A stretch of 37,805 bases of DNA from Acidobacteriota bacterium (GTDB taxonomy: Bacteria; Acidobacteriota; Terriglobia; Acidiferrales; UBA7541). Made by a program: the position numbers and the translations under genes. Position 1 is the stretch's first letter. Every line of letters starts with the position of its first letter. The notes beneath the pieces are model-generated. The model was not told where the DNA came from. It saw only the letters and a program-made list of their open reading frames with translations, and did not search any database. Shown here in pieces: positions 7,745-15,678 of this stretch. The DNA lies in contig JAJYLB010000035.1 in the NCBI GenBank assembly GCA_021788095.1, positions 1 through 37,805 on the forward strand. Reading direction: 5' to 3'.

Positions 7745-9058
7745 ATGGCGTCATCGCGGCGTGAAAGCGCAAGACCGGGGGCGTTTCTTCCGCTCGAGAA
7801 ATACTCCTTTGGCGTCGGCGATCGCTTCGCGCACGAGGCGCGACCGCAACTGCGCGCCTGCCTGATGGCGGCGGAAGCAGGTCTCGAGATCACGCCGGTT
7901 TGGAACAAGTCCAACCGGGAGCACCGGGTGGTGGGCTCCGAGCCCGCGAGCGTGCGGGCGGCAGCCGAAGAGGCGGTCGGAGAACTCGGCTGGCGACGGC
8001 CGTTCCACGTGGATGCAGACCACGTGACGCAAGAGACGGTCGGCGCGTTTCTTGCTTCGAGCGATTATTTCACCCTCGAGGTCGCCGAGGCGATCGGCAA
8101 ACCGGCGCCGAGTGAGGAGGTAGCTTCCTTCCTGGCCCGCCATCGGGAGCTTTACGCGCCGGGCGATCCTCCGGGCGCCGGGGCAAGGGTGGCGCTCGAT
8201 CTTCCCCGGGCGACGCGCGCGGCCGAAAAATATCTGCTGGCGGCGAAGACGGCGGGGGAAATCTACCGTCGCATCGCCGCGGCGAAAGATCCCGCGAGCT
8301 TCGTGACCGAAGTCTCGATGGACGAAACCGATCACGCGCAAACGCCGGCGGAATTGCTGCTCGTCCTGGCCGCGCTCGCGGACGAAGGCGTGCCCGTGCA
8401 GGCCATCGCGCCGAAATTCACCGGCCGGTTCAACAAGGGCGTCGACTACGTGGGCGACGTCGCCGAATTCGAACGCGAATTCCGCGCCGCGATCGCCGCG
8501 ACCGCCCGCGCCGTTTCCGCGTACGGCCTGCCGGCTTCGCTCAAACTCAGCGTGCATTCGGGAAGCGACAAATTTTCCATTTACCCGGCGATTCGCCGCG
8601 CCCTCGCGGAAACCGGCGCGGGACTCCACCTGAAAACGGCGGGGACGACCTGGCTCGAGGAGGTCATCGGCCTGGCGGAATCGGGCGGCGAGGCGCTCGC
8701 GCTCGCCCGCGAGATCTACGCTCGCGCCTACGTCCGGCGCGAGGAGTTGTGCGCGCCCTATTCGACGGTGATCGACATCGATCCCGACAATCTCCCCGCG
8801 CCTCGCGAAGTCCAAAACTGGTCTTTCGAGCGATTCGTGCGGGCGCTGCGCCACGATCCGCGCTCGCCGGAGTACAATCCCCACTTCCGCCAGCTACTCC
8901 ACGTCGCTTACCGAATCGCCGCGGAACTGGGCACCCGCTACCTCGCGCTACTCGATGCCTGCCGCGAGACGGTCGCCCGAAACGTTACCGCAAACCTCTT
9001 CGAGCGGCACATCCAGCCGCTGTTTCTCGAGGGCCGCGCCCGGCTCGCGGCGCCTTAG
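7745..9058 (+). CDS. uxaE: Tagaturonate epimerase
   Basis: This enzyme interconverts D-tagaturonate and D-fructuronate in cytoplasmic hexuronate catabolism, joining the galacturonate branch to the glucuronate/mannonate branch. The protein has 437 residues. Family-type conserved blocks are visible: FHVDADHV (88-94), VSMDETDHAQTP (190-201), APKFTGRFNKGVDYVGD (222-238), SVHSGSDKFSIYP (269-281) and LHLKTAGTTWLEEV (295-308). Their His, Asp and Glu residues are probable metal ligands. ATG 7745 is chosen because gaggga lies 8 bases upstream; the longer ORF start at 7628 runs through the repeat. The next gene begins 17 bases after the stop, so uxaE and the two genes behind it form an operon. Confidence 0.88.
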   Translation: MASSRRESARPGAFLPLEKYSFGVGDRFAHEARPQLRACLMAAEAGLEITPVWNKSNREHRVVGSEPASVRAAAEEAVGELGWRRPFHVDADHVTQETVGAFLASSDYFTLEVAEAIGKPAPSEEVASFLARHRELYAPGDPPGAGARVALDLPRATRAAEKYLLAAKTAGEIYRRIAAAKDPASFVTEVSMDETDHAQTPAELLLVLAALADEGVPVQAIAPKFTGRFNKGVDYVGDVAEFEREFRAAIAATARAVSAYGLPASLKLSVHSGSDKFSIYPAIRRALAETGAGLHLKTAGTTWLEEVIGLAESGGEALALAREIYARAYVRREELCAPYSTVIDIDPDNLPAPREVQNWSFERFVRALRHDPRSPEYNPHFRQLLHVAYRIAAELGTRYLALLDACRETVARNVTANLFERHIQPLFLEGRARLAAP

Positions 9059-9075
9059 AAGCCCGCGGAGAGCGC

Positions 9076-9909
9076 ATGGACCGCGAACAACTGATCCGGG
9101 CATTCGACTTTACCGGTCAAACCGTCGTCGTATCCGGCGGCACGGGAGTGCTGGGAGGCGAAATCGCCTGCGCGCTGGCTGCTTGCGGCGCCCAACTCGC
9201 CATCCTTCATCGGAATCCCGAGCGCGGCCGCGCACTGCTCGAGCGGCTGGGCGCCGATGCGCCGCGGGCCGCGCTCGTTTGCGCCGACGTCACGAAAGCG
9301 GAAGAGGTACGGCGGGCCGCCGCCGAGGTGAAGGAGCAATTCGGCGCGGTCCACGCCTTGGTGAATGCCGCCGGTGGGAACGCGCCCGAGGCCACCACGC
9401 GGCCGGAAGGTGGGTTTTTCGATCTTCCCGCCGAGGCGCTGCGCTACGTGCTGGATCTGAACCTCGTTGGGACGATCCTCTGCTGCCAGGAGTTCGGCCG
9501 CGCGATGGCCGAGGCCGGTGGCGGAGCGATTCTGAATCTATCCTCGATGGCTGCTTTCCGCCCGCTCACGCGTATCCCGGCCTATTCCGCGGCGAAGGCC
9601 GGCGTCAGCAATTTCACCCGATGGCTGGCGGTGCATCTGGCTCAAGAATATTCGCCCCGCATCCGGGTGAACGCCCTGGCGCCCGGATTCTTCCTCACCG
9701 AGCAGAACCGCTTCCTGCTCCAGGACCGGCGCACCGGGGAGTGGACTCCGCGCGGCCGCGCGATTTTGGCTCACACCCCGATGAATCGGCTGGGAGCGGC
9801 CGAAGATCTGGTTGGCGCGGCGCTCTGGCTGCTGTCGCCGGCGGCGGCGTTCGTCACCGGCGTGGTGGTGCCGGTGGACGGCGGCTTTTCCGCCTATAGT
9901 GGCGTGTAG
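9076..9909 (+). CDS. uxuB: D-mannonate oxidoreductase, SDR type (UxuB/YjmF-like)
   Basis: This short-chain dehydrogenase of 277 residues probably reduces D-fructuronate to D-mannonate with NAD(P)H. The nucleotide-binding motif is GGTGVLGG (21-28), with NAAGG (97-101). The catalytic residues are Ser156/157 (NLSSM), Tyr170 and Lys174 (YSAAK). The end, VVVPVDGGFSAYSGV, together with the stretches IPAYSAAKAGVSNFTRWLAV and NALAPGFFLT, closely resembles what I recall of Bacillus YjmF (UxuB), which makes the substrate assignment stronger than for a generic SDR. The start ATG has ggagag upstream. It sits 17 bases behind uxaE, which supplies its substrate, and 17 bases before the LarA homologue. Confidence 0.85.
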   Translation: MDREQLIRAFDFTGQTVVVSGGTGVLGGEIACALAACGAQLAILHRNPERGRALLERLGADAPRAALVCADVTKAEEVRRAAAEVKEQFGAVHALVNAAGGNAPEATTRPEGGFFDLPAEALRYVLDLNLVGTILCCQEFGRAMAEAGGGAILNLSSMAAFRPLTRIPAYSAAKAGVSNFTRWLAVHLAQEYSPRIRVNALAPGFFLTEQNRFLLQDRRTGEWTPRGRAILAHTPMNRLGAAEDLVGAALWLLSPAAAFVTGVVVPVDGGFSAYSGV

Positions 9910-9926
9910 GGGGCAGGAAGGGCGCC

Positions 9927-11246
9927 ATGATCATCGGAACCGGTTTCGCGGGCGGCTACCTCAGCGAGGAGCAGCTCGCCGGCATCCTCGATCGGGCCGC
10001 GACCTCGCTCGGGATCGCGGGCAAGCGCGTGCTAGTGGTGATCCCCGACGGCACGCGCACCATGCCCATGCCGACGATGTTCCGGCTGCTCGGGAAGATC
10101 CTGCGGCCGCGCGTTTCCGCACTCGATTATCTGGTGGCCCTGGGCACGCACCCGCTGATGACCGATGCCGAACTGAGCCGGCTGGTCGGCGAGCCGGTGC
10201 GCGACGGCCGCGCCGGCCCCTCCCGCGTGTTCAACCATCACTGGGAAGATCCCGAGACTTTCGTCTGGCTGGGAACGATTTCCGCCGCGGAACTGGGCCA
10301 GATCACCGGCGGCCTGTTGGCGCGCGATGTAAAGGTGGGGCTGAACCGCCTGATCCTCGACTACGATCATCTGCTCATCTGCGGCCCCGTCTTCCCCCAC
10401 GAAGTTGCCGGCTTTTCCGGGGGCAACAAATACTTTTTCCCGGGCATCGCCAGCTCCGAAATCATCCATTTCACGCATTGGTTGGGCGCGCTCATCACCA
10501 GCTACCGCGTCATCGGCCGCACCGATACGCCGGTGCGGGCCGTGATTGACCGAGCCGCGGCGATGATGCCGCGGCCCGTCTCCTGCCTCGCCCTGGCCGT
10601 CACCCAGGAGGGGGTGGCCGGGCTGTACGCCGGAGATGCGCGCGAGGCGTGGCGCGCCGCCGCAGCCCTTTCCGCGCAAATCCACGTGCGCTACGTCGAG
10701 AAGCCTTACCGCCAGGTGCTTTCGGTGATGCCGGAAATGTATCGCGACATCTGGACCGCGGCCAAAGGAATGTACAAAGTCGAGCCGGTGGTGGCCGATG
10801 GCGGCGAAGTGATTTTGTACAGTCCGCGGCTCGATGCCGTGAGCTATTCGCACGGCAAGCAGATCGAGGAGATTGGCTACCATTGCCGCGATTATTTCCT
10901 CAAGCAGTGGGAGCGATTCGAGCATTACCCGTGGGGCGTCCTCGCCCACTCGACTCACCTCAAGGGCCTCGGCGAATACGACGCGCGAACGGGGATCGAA
11001 ACCCCGCGCATTCAAGTGAGGCTCTCGACCGCGATCCCCGAGGAGGAGTGCCGCCGGCTCAACCTCCGCTACCGCGACCCCGCGACGATTCGCGTGGAGG
11101 ATTGGCAGGGCCGCGAACCAGAAGGCATCCTCGTGGTTCCCCACGCCGGCGAAACGCTGTACCGGCTGAGCCGTGAACGCGACGAGCGGGAAGGGGCACA
11201 GACTTCGGTTTGTGCGTCGGGCCCGAGCGGCGCGGACACGGGTTGA
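9927..11246 (+). CDS. LarA-family nickel-pincer racemase/epimerase homologue
   Basis: This protein of 439 residues belongs to the lactate racemase (LarA, DUF2088) superfamily, whose members racemise or epimerise 2-hydroxy acids with a nickel-pincer nucleotide bound to a Lys. The counterparts of the LarA active site are present: Asp41 and Arg44 (PDGTR), His75 (GTHPLMT), His158 and the cofactor Lys168 (HEVAGFSGGNK), His181/His184 (HFTH) and Lys280 (AAKGMYK). Placement behind the mannonate oxidoreductase suggests a sugar acid as substrate. A D-gluconate 2-epimerase is known in this superfamily and mannonate is the C2 epimer of gluconate, so mannonate/gluconate epimerisation is my leading guess. 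The last 16 or so residues are encoded by an intergenic-type palindromic repeat. A larC cofactor gene lies at 28134-29330. Confidence 0.82.
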   Translation: MIIGTGFAGGYLSEEQLAGILDRAATSLGIAGKRVLVVIPDGTRTMPMPTMFRLLGKILRPRVSALDYLVALGTHPLMTDAELSRLVGEPVRDGRAGPSRVFNHHWEDPETFVWLGTISAAELGQITGGLLARDVKVGLNRLILDYDHLLICGPVFPHEVAGFSGGNKYFFPGIASSEIIHFTHWLGALITSYRVIGRTDTPVRAVIDRAAAMMPRPVSCLALAVTQEGVAGLYAGDAREAWRAAAALSAQIHVRYVEKPYRQVLSVMPEMYRDIWTAAKGMYKVEPVVADGGEVILYSPRLDAVSYSHGKQIEEIGYHCRDYFLKQWERFEHYPWGVLAHSTHLKGLGEYDARTGIETPRIQVRLSTAIPEEECRRLNLRYRDPATIRVEDWQGREPEGILVVPHAGETLYRLSRERDEREGAQTSVCASGPSGADTG

Positions 11247-11313
11247 AGCCTGTACTACGGGGGTGCCGGAAGCGCATGTGGGGGCGGGAAGTAGCACAGA
11301 CTTCAGTCTGTAC
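11196..11313. repeat. Cluster of cacagactt palindromic repeats between convergent genes
   Basis: Three modules are visible: gcacagacttcggtttgtgc (11196-11215), ggttgaagcctgtactac (11241-11258) and gtagcacagacttcagtctg (11291-11310; acagact/agtctgt stem). The middle one resembles tgaagcctgtgctac at the left window edge (113-127). The first module lies inside the 3' end of the LarA homologue. The last could act as a two-way terminator between the convergent larA-like and kinase genes, although no T tract follows. Confidence 0.75.
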
Positions 11314-11331
11314 GCTTTGCCGCGACGAACT

Positions 11332-12444
11332 TCACCGCTGGATGCGGGCCGAGCCGCCGCGCGCGAGCGCGCGCACCTCGTCCAGCGTGGCCATCGTCGT
11401 ATCCCCGGGATAGGTGGCCAGGAGCGCGCCGTGCGCCCAGCCGAGCTTGAGCGCTTCTTCGGGCGATTCGCCTGCCAGCAATCCGTAAAAAAATCCGGCT
11501 GCAAATCCGTCTCCGCCGCCCACGCGGTCGTAGACGTCCAAGTCCAAGGTCGGGGCGGAGTAGCGCTTGCCGTTGACCCACGCCACCGCGCTCCAGCGAT
11601 GCCGCGACGCCGATTCCACTTCGCGGAGCGTTGTGGCAACCGCGCGAATCTGCGGGTACCGCTTCACCACCTGCTCGATCATGCCGAAGAAGACGCTGGG
11701 ATCGAGTTTCGATCGCGTGCCTGATTCGAACGCGCCCGATTCGGGCGCGCCCGGTTCGGGGCCCTCGAGCCCCAGCCCCTTCTGCAAATCCTCTTCGTTG
11801 CCCACCAGCACGTCCACGTTCCGCACGATCCGATCGAGCGCGGCTTGTGCCTGCCGCTCGGTTCCCGCCACGCGCCACAATTTCGGCCGGTGATTCAAAT
11901 CGAAGGAAACCACGGCACCGTCGGCCCGCGCCGCCGCCATCGCTTCGAGCACCAACTCGGACGTTTCAGGGGAGAGCGAAGCGAAGATGCCGCCGCTGTG
12001 GAACCAGCGCGCGTGCCCCGCGAAAACCTCCTTCCAATCGAAATCTCCCGGCCGAAGCTGCGCGCCCGCTTCGTTGGCGCGGTTGTAGAAGACGACCGGC
12101 GGCCGCACGCCGAACCCGCGATCGCTATAGACGGCGGCCATGTTCGGGCCGGTGACGCCGTTGTGCTCGAAATGCTTGTAGAACGCCCGCACGCCCATCG
12201 CCCGCACGCGCTCGGCGATCAGGTCGCCGATGGGGTAATCCACCATGGCCGTCACGATCGCCGCTCGCAACCGGAAACAATCCGCGAGGTTCGCCGCGCA
12301 GTTGTATTCGCCGCCGCTTACGTGGATTTCGCAGTGCGTCGCCTTGCGAAACGGCACCACGCCCGGATCGAGCCGGTGAACCAGCGCCCCCAGCGCCACG
12401 AAATCCAGCGCAGCGGCTTCGCGGATGCTAAGCCCGGAATCCAT
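11332..12444 (-). CDS. kdgK: PfkB-family sugar kinase, probably 2-keto-3-deoxygluconate kinase
   Basis: This ribokinase-type kinase of 370 residues probably phosphorylates KDG to KDPG with ATP at the end of hexuronate catabolism. It has the N-terminal GGEYNCAANLA substrate-binding block (44-54), SFDLNHRPKLW (180-190), VLVGNEEDL (212-220) and the anion-hole and catalytic-base motif DRVGGGDGFAAG (306-317, base Asp312). ATG 12444 has agggagaa 6 bases upstream; the frame is open well beyond it, but that part covers a vapC remnant. The segment GPEPGAPESGAFESG (228-242) is a palindromic repeat read in frame, in a surface linker after the NEEDL motif. The gene converges on the uxaE operon. KDG specificity rests on context. 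Confidence 0.82.
   Translation of the reverse strand: MDSGLSIREAAALDFVALGALVHRLDPGVVPFRKATHCEIHVSGGEYNCAANLADCFRLRAAIVTAMVDYPIGDLIAERVRAMGVRAFYKHFEHNGVTGPNMAAVYSDRGFGVRPPVVFYNRANEAGAQLRPGDFDWKEVFAGHARWFHSGGIFASLSPETSELVLEAMAAARADGAVVSFDLNHRPKLWRVAGTERQAQAALDRIVRNVDVLVGNEEDLQKGLGLEGPEPGAPESGAFESGTRSKLDPSVFFGMIEQVVKRYPQIRAVATTLREVESASRHRWSAVAWVNGKRYSAPTLDLDVYDRVGGGDGFAAGFFYGLLAGESPEEALKLGWAHGALLATYPGDTTMATLDEVRALARGGSARIQR
11731..11750. repeat. Palindromic repeat inside kdgK, read in frame
   Basis: Bases 11731-11749 (cgcgcccgattcgggcgcg) form a 9-bp perfect stem around a single t. The 18 bases gcccgattcgggcgcgcc (11734-11751) also occur exactly in argS at 25243-25260. In both genes the minus-strand reading gives GAPESG. 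Confidence 0.85.
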
Positions 12445-12567
12445 ATTCTTCTCCCTAGGTTTTGGCGCGCCCGAGTCCCTCACGGACCGCTGCCTCCGTT
12501 CCGCATGCATGGTATCACTTCCGCCAAGCGCGCGGTTCGCTTCGCGCCCGCCCCCCGGGGGGCTAAC

Positions 12568-12705
12568 TTGTCCTGTTTTGATAGCGAGGCCCGCGACCTT
12601 GCCAAACTCCCGCTCATTATTCGGAACAAGGATCAGCTTGCGGGCCACCGTCTGCGCCGCAATCAATGTGTCGAGGGGACCAATGGGCGTGCCGGCGCGC
12701 TCGAT
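12568..12705 (-). pseudogene. vapC: Remnant of a VapC PIN-domain toxin (C-terminal third only)
   Basis: About 46 codons, from IERAGTPIGPLDTLIAAQ through LILVPNNEREFGKVAGLAI, match the C-terminal end of VapC ribonucleases. The PxDxLIA acidic residue and the NNxREF motif are kept. The N-terminal two thirds, including the first catalytic Asp of the usual LLDTN start, are missing. The remnant overlaps the end of vapB in another frame, so a deletion has joined late vapB to late vapC. No start codon serves this piece alone, so it is unlikely to be an active toxin. Confidence 0.75.
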
Positions 12706-12923
12706 CCCTCGTGCCCCTGGCCCTGGGCCGGGCGAGTGAATTCGTCCGGTACCCCGGCAAAGGACCGGACGTACCCCTCCGGCCACTCGTGTACCGGCTC
12801 CAGAACCACCGCCCGCCCCTGGCGACGCACGAGCACGGTGTCGGTTTGGAAGCGGAACTCCTTGGGCAGACGGACCGCCTGGCTCCTCCCCGTCCAAAAC
12901 ACTTTGGCCTTCTTGCCTCTCAT
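12663..12923 (-). CDS. vapB: VapB-type antitoxin (orphaned)
   Basis: This 86-residue protein has an AbrB/MazE-like N-terminal DNA-binding fold (KAKVFWTGRSQAVRLPKEFRF) and the C-terminal toxin-binding tail typical of VapB (GYVRSFAGVPDEFTRP). ATG 12923 has gaggagg 2 bases upstream. A possible -10 box, TATCAT (12939-12934 on the minus strand), is very close, giving a short leader. The last 15 or so residues after PAQGQ come from reading the vapC remnant out of frame. With vapC broken, the protein may persist as a stand-alone regulator or be decaying. It is divergent from the secreted-protein gene at 12978, with 54 bases between the start codons. Confidence 0.8.
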   Translation of the reverse strand: MRGKKAKVFWTGRSQAVRLPKEFRFQTDTVLVRRQGRAVVLEPVHEWPEGYVRSFAGVPDEFTRPAQGQGHEGSSAPARPLVPSTH

Positions 12924-12977
12924 GGCCTCCTCTATGATACCTAGCTGGCGGCGATGGCCCAGCCGAAAGGAGCCCGT

Positions 12978-13523
12978 ATGAAATATTGGTCGCTTCTCCT
13001 GATCCTTGGTGTGACGCTCGCGAGCGTCCCGGCGCTTGCGGCGGGCAATCCACCGCTTTCTCCTGAACTCCAGAAGCTGAATATTTCGGTGGGCCGGTGG
13101 GTGTTTCATGGCAAGGCGCTGAACGCGCGAACCGGCAAGTCCAGCCCGTTCACCTGGAATGAGGATTGCACCTGGTCTCCCAACCAGCTTTACCTCGAAT
13201 GCACGTTTTCCAACAACTGGGCCGGCAAGCCGATCGAATCGCTCGTGGTGGATACCTACAACACCGAAGACCACTCCTATTGGCACTACGAGATGTACGC
13301 GAGCGGGGAGAGGGGAGACCGCCCATTCGTCTCGCGGATGGAGATCCAAGGCAACACCTGGATCGAACACGGGCAGGAAGCCGTGCCCAGCAAGAAGCAG
13401 AGAGGCGAACGGGTCGTCTATAAGTGGGCATCCCCGACCGAGGTCAGCGTGGCGATCCAATCTTCCTCAGACGGAGTTCACTGGCGCACCCTGGATCAAG
13501 GAGAAGGAAAGAAGCTGCCGTAA
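12978..13523 (+). CDS. Small secreted protein of unknown function (DUF1579-like)
   Basis: This 181-residue protein has a clear signal peptide (MKYWSLLLILGVTLASVPALAAG, cleavage after ALA). The mature part has FHGKALNARTGKSSPF, a WNEDCTWSPNQLYLEC segment with two Cys that could pair, and YNTEDHSYWHYEMY. This resembles the DUF1579/SnoaL-like small beta-barrel proteins that are common in Acidobacteriota. The role is unknown. ATG 12978 is preferred over 12954 because aaaggag lies 6 bases upstream and the signal peptide then sits at the N-terminus. It is not obviously linked to its neighbours. Confidence 0.8.
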   Translation: MKYWSLLLILGVTLASVPALAAGNPPLSPELQKLNISVGRWVFHGKALNARTGKSSPFTWNEDCTWSPNQLYLECTFSNNWAGKPIESLVVDTYNTEDHSYWHYEMYASGERGDRPFVSRMEIQGNTWIEHGQEAVPSKKQRGERVVYKWASPTEVSVAIQSSSDGVHWRTLDQGEGKKLP

Positions 13524-13533
13524 AGGACCGCGA

Positions 13534-14463
13534 TCATAGGCTCGAGGAGGGGGATTCCAGGATGGCGTCGCGGGCGGCGAGGATCGTATTGACGTGGATG
13601 CGGACGGTGTCTTCGATACGCCGCGCGTAGCCGCCCGCCAACGCGATCGCGGCCGGCACGGAGCGGCGTCGCGCCATATTGAAAACCAATCGGTCGCGCT
13701 TTTGGAGGCCGTTGATGGTGAGTCCCAAGCCGCCGAGCTGATCTTCGCGGTAAGGATCGGCGCCGGCGACGTAAAAGAGCAGATCGGGTTGAAAGTGCTC
13801 GAAGGCGCGTAGGAGATGCGATTCGAGCCGGGCCAGATAATCGGCGTCGGCAATGCCGTCGGGGAGATCGACATCGATGTTCGAGGGCGGTTTGGGATAC
13901 GGATAGTTGTTCTCCTGATGGATGGAGAAGGTGAAAACGGTGCCGTCACCCCCGAAAATGGCGGCCGTGCCGTTGCCCTGGTGAACGTCGGTATCCACCA
14001 CCATAGCCGTCTGGATCGCGCCATCGGCTTGGAGCCGGCGAATGGCGATGGCGACGTCGTGCAGCAGGCAGAAGCCTTCGCCGTGCTCGGGGAAGGCGTG
14101 GTGGAATCCGCCGCCGATATTGGCTGCCAAGCCGTCGCTGAGGGCGCGGCGGCCGGCGAGGATCGATCCGCCAGCCGCCAGCCAGAACGCCTCGACCAAC
14201 TCCTTCGAGTAGGGCACTTCCAGCCGGAGAATTTCCATCGAGCTGAGCTTGCCCGCCTTCACCTTCCGCACGTATTCCTGGGAATGCACGCGAAGGACGT
14301 CTTCGTCGGCGGCAGGTTCCGGAGCGAGGAAATCGGCGGGAGCGGCGAGCGCTTCGTCGAGCAAGGCTTGGCGCACGAGCCGGTACTTCTGGGAAGGGAA
14401 GACGTGGGCGCCGAGATGGAGATCGTAGCGATCATCGTAGACGAGTTTGAAGGGCAGCGGCAT
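13534..14463 (-). CDS. Histone deacetylase-family amidohydrolase
   Basis: This 309-residue protein of the HDAC/acetylpolyamine amidohydrolase/AcuC superfamily removes acyl groups from amines or lysines using zinc. The family landmarks are present: the paired His GGFHHAFPEHGEGFC, the zinc-binding VVDTDVHQGNGTA, and GADPYREDQLGGL, which supplies the third zinc ligand. A GG motif (LAGGYAR) precedes the C-terminus. The length is normal for a bacterial stand-alone member. The substrate cannot be told from sequence. ATG 14463 is preferred because it starts directly at the conserved MPLPFKLVYDDRYDLH; the longer ORF to 14523 runs into an intergenic repeat. No good ribosome site is visible. Confidence 0.88.
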   Translation of the reverse strand: MPLPFKLVYDDRYDLHLGAHVFPSQKYRLVRQALLDEALAAPADFLAPEPAADEDVLRVHSQEYVRKVKAGKLSSMEILRLEVPYSKELVEAFWLAAGGSILAGRRALSDGLAANIGGGFHHAFPEHGEGFCLLHDVAIAIRRLQADGAIQTAMVVDTDVHQGNGTAAIFGGDGTVFTFSIHQENNYPYPKPPSNIDVDLPDGIADADYLARLESHLLRAFEHFQPDLLFYVAGADPYREDQLGGLGLTINGLQKRDRLVFNMARRRSVPAAIALAGGYARRIEDTVRIHVNTILAARDAILESPSSSL

Positions 14464-14517
14464 GGGTAGAAGCTGGTCGCCCGAGATCCTTGACCCAGGA
14501 CGACGCGAATCACAGGG

Positions 14518-14622
14518 GGTCATCCTGAGGGGCGTCTTTCGCGCCGAAGGATCCCGAACTTTCCACAGCCTATGACAAATTCCTTGGTTGGGTCGGGATG
14601 CTTCGCTTCGCTCAGCATGACC
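14518..14622. repeat. catcctgagg...gaaggatccc intergenic repeat pair
   Basis: Bases 14518-14556 (ggtcatcctgaggggcgtct... to ...gaaggatcccg) recur inverted at 25948-25986. A second unit, 14595-14622 (gggatgcttcgcttcgctca and gcatgacc), matches the metG linker at 26443-26470 at 25 of 28 positions. Apart from these, 14464-14703 holds nothing I can identify as a gene. Confidence 0.8.
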
Positions 14623-14703
14623 AGCCTGACAAATTACGCCAGCAATTTAGGTTACAAGGCACTAGCGATTCCCTTGTCCGGCCCGCCGTGACCGGCGCGG
14701 CGT

Positions 14704-15678
14704 TCAGCTATCGCGATCGAGAATGAAATCGGGGATAGAAAGCAGCGCGCGGCGGTACTCGGAGTCGGGGAGCGGCTCGAGGGCGGCTTTGGCCTTGGCC
14801 GCGTAATCGCAGGCAAGCTGGCGGGCGCGGTCGAGCGCGCCGGAATCGCTGACCAAGGCGGTGATTTCCGCGGCGCTCACGCGGCCGAACTCCTTGTCGG
14901 CGAGGACGTGCGCCACCAGTACGCGGGCCGCGGAATCGCTCGCGGCGAGCGCGTAGAGGAGCGGCAGCGTCACTTTCCCTTCCCGCAGGTCGCTCAGCAC
15001 GGGCTTGCCCAGTTGCTCGGCGGAAGCGGTGAAATCGAGCAGATCGTCCACGAGCTGAAAGGCGAGGCCGGCGCAGCGGCCGTAATCGGCGAGCAGCGCT
15101 TCGGCAGCGGGAGTCGCGCGAGCGAGGATGGCGCCCAAGCGGGCGGAGCCGCTGAAGAGGCAGGCAGTCTTGCGGAAGGCCAGGTCCAGCGCCTCCTCTT
15201 CGGTCAGGTCAATTCGGCCGAGATGCGTCCATTGGAGCAGTTCGCCTTCCACCATGTGCTGCGCGAGATCGATGAGCAGGTCGAGAATGCGGAAGTTGCG
15301 TTCCTGAAGCGCGAGCTGGAAGGACTGCATGTAGAGCCAGTCGCCGGCCAGCACGCTCATATGGTTTCCCCAGCGCGTGTTGGCGGAGGGCCGCCCGCGG
15401 CGGGTATCGGCGCCGTCGATCACGTCGTCGTGCATCAGCGTGGCGGTGTGAATCAGCTCGACGACGGCGCCCAGGCGGATGGCGCCCGCACCGCGGTAGC
15501 CCGCGGCGCCCGCGGCCAGCAGCAGCACCGCGGGGCGCAGGCGCTTGCCTCCGCCGGCGAGCAGGTAAGAGGAAATCTCGGCCACCGGCTCGATCGTGTC
15601 GCGGCCCTGGCAGGCGAGTTCTTCCTCGACGCGCCCGAGGTCGTCGCGGATGAGTTCAAAGATTTCCTTGGCGGTCAG
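14704..15678 (-). CDS. Polyprenyl diphosphate synthase
   Basis: This trans-prenyltransferase makes the long isoprenoid chain for quinones. It adds isopentenyl diphosphate units at two Asp-rich motifs: the first in LMHDDVIDGADTRRG and the second in QLVDDLLDF. GGGKRLRPA, the substrate-binding motif, lies near the N-terminus. The frame shows no ATG or GTG covering the conserved first helix (TAKEIFELIRDDLGRVEEELACQ). The first GTG, at 15585, would cut that helix off. I therefore place the start at CTG 15678, which overlaps the tatD stop (ctga); this choice is uncertain. Chain length (hepta- to nona-prenyl) cannot be told. It is the last gene of a six-gene minus-strand run. Confidence 0.88.
   Translation of the reverse strand: MTAKEIFELIRDDLGRVEEELACQGRDTIEPVAEISSYLLAGGGKRLRPAVLLLAAGAAGYRGAGAIRLGAVVELIHTATLMHDDVIDGADTRRGRPSANTRWGNHMSVLAGDWLYMQSFQLALQERNFRILDLLIDLAQHMVEGELLQWTHLGRIDLTEEEALDLAFRKTACLFSGSARLGAILARATPAAEALLADYGRCAGLAFQLVDDLLDFTASAEQLGKPVLSDLREGKVTLPLLYALAASDSAARVLVAHVLADKEFGRVSAAEITALVSDSGALDRARQLACDYAAKAKAALEPLPDSEYRRALLSIPDFILDRDS

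Noticed and set aside
12445..13053. Extension of the kdgK frame upstream
   Set aside because: The frame crosses the vapC remnant and is antisense to a secreted-protein gene; the kinase has its own ATG and ribosome site.
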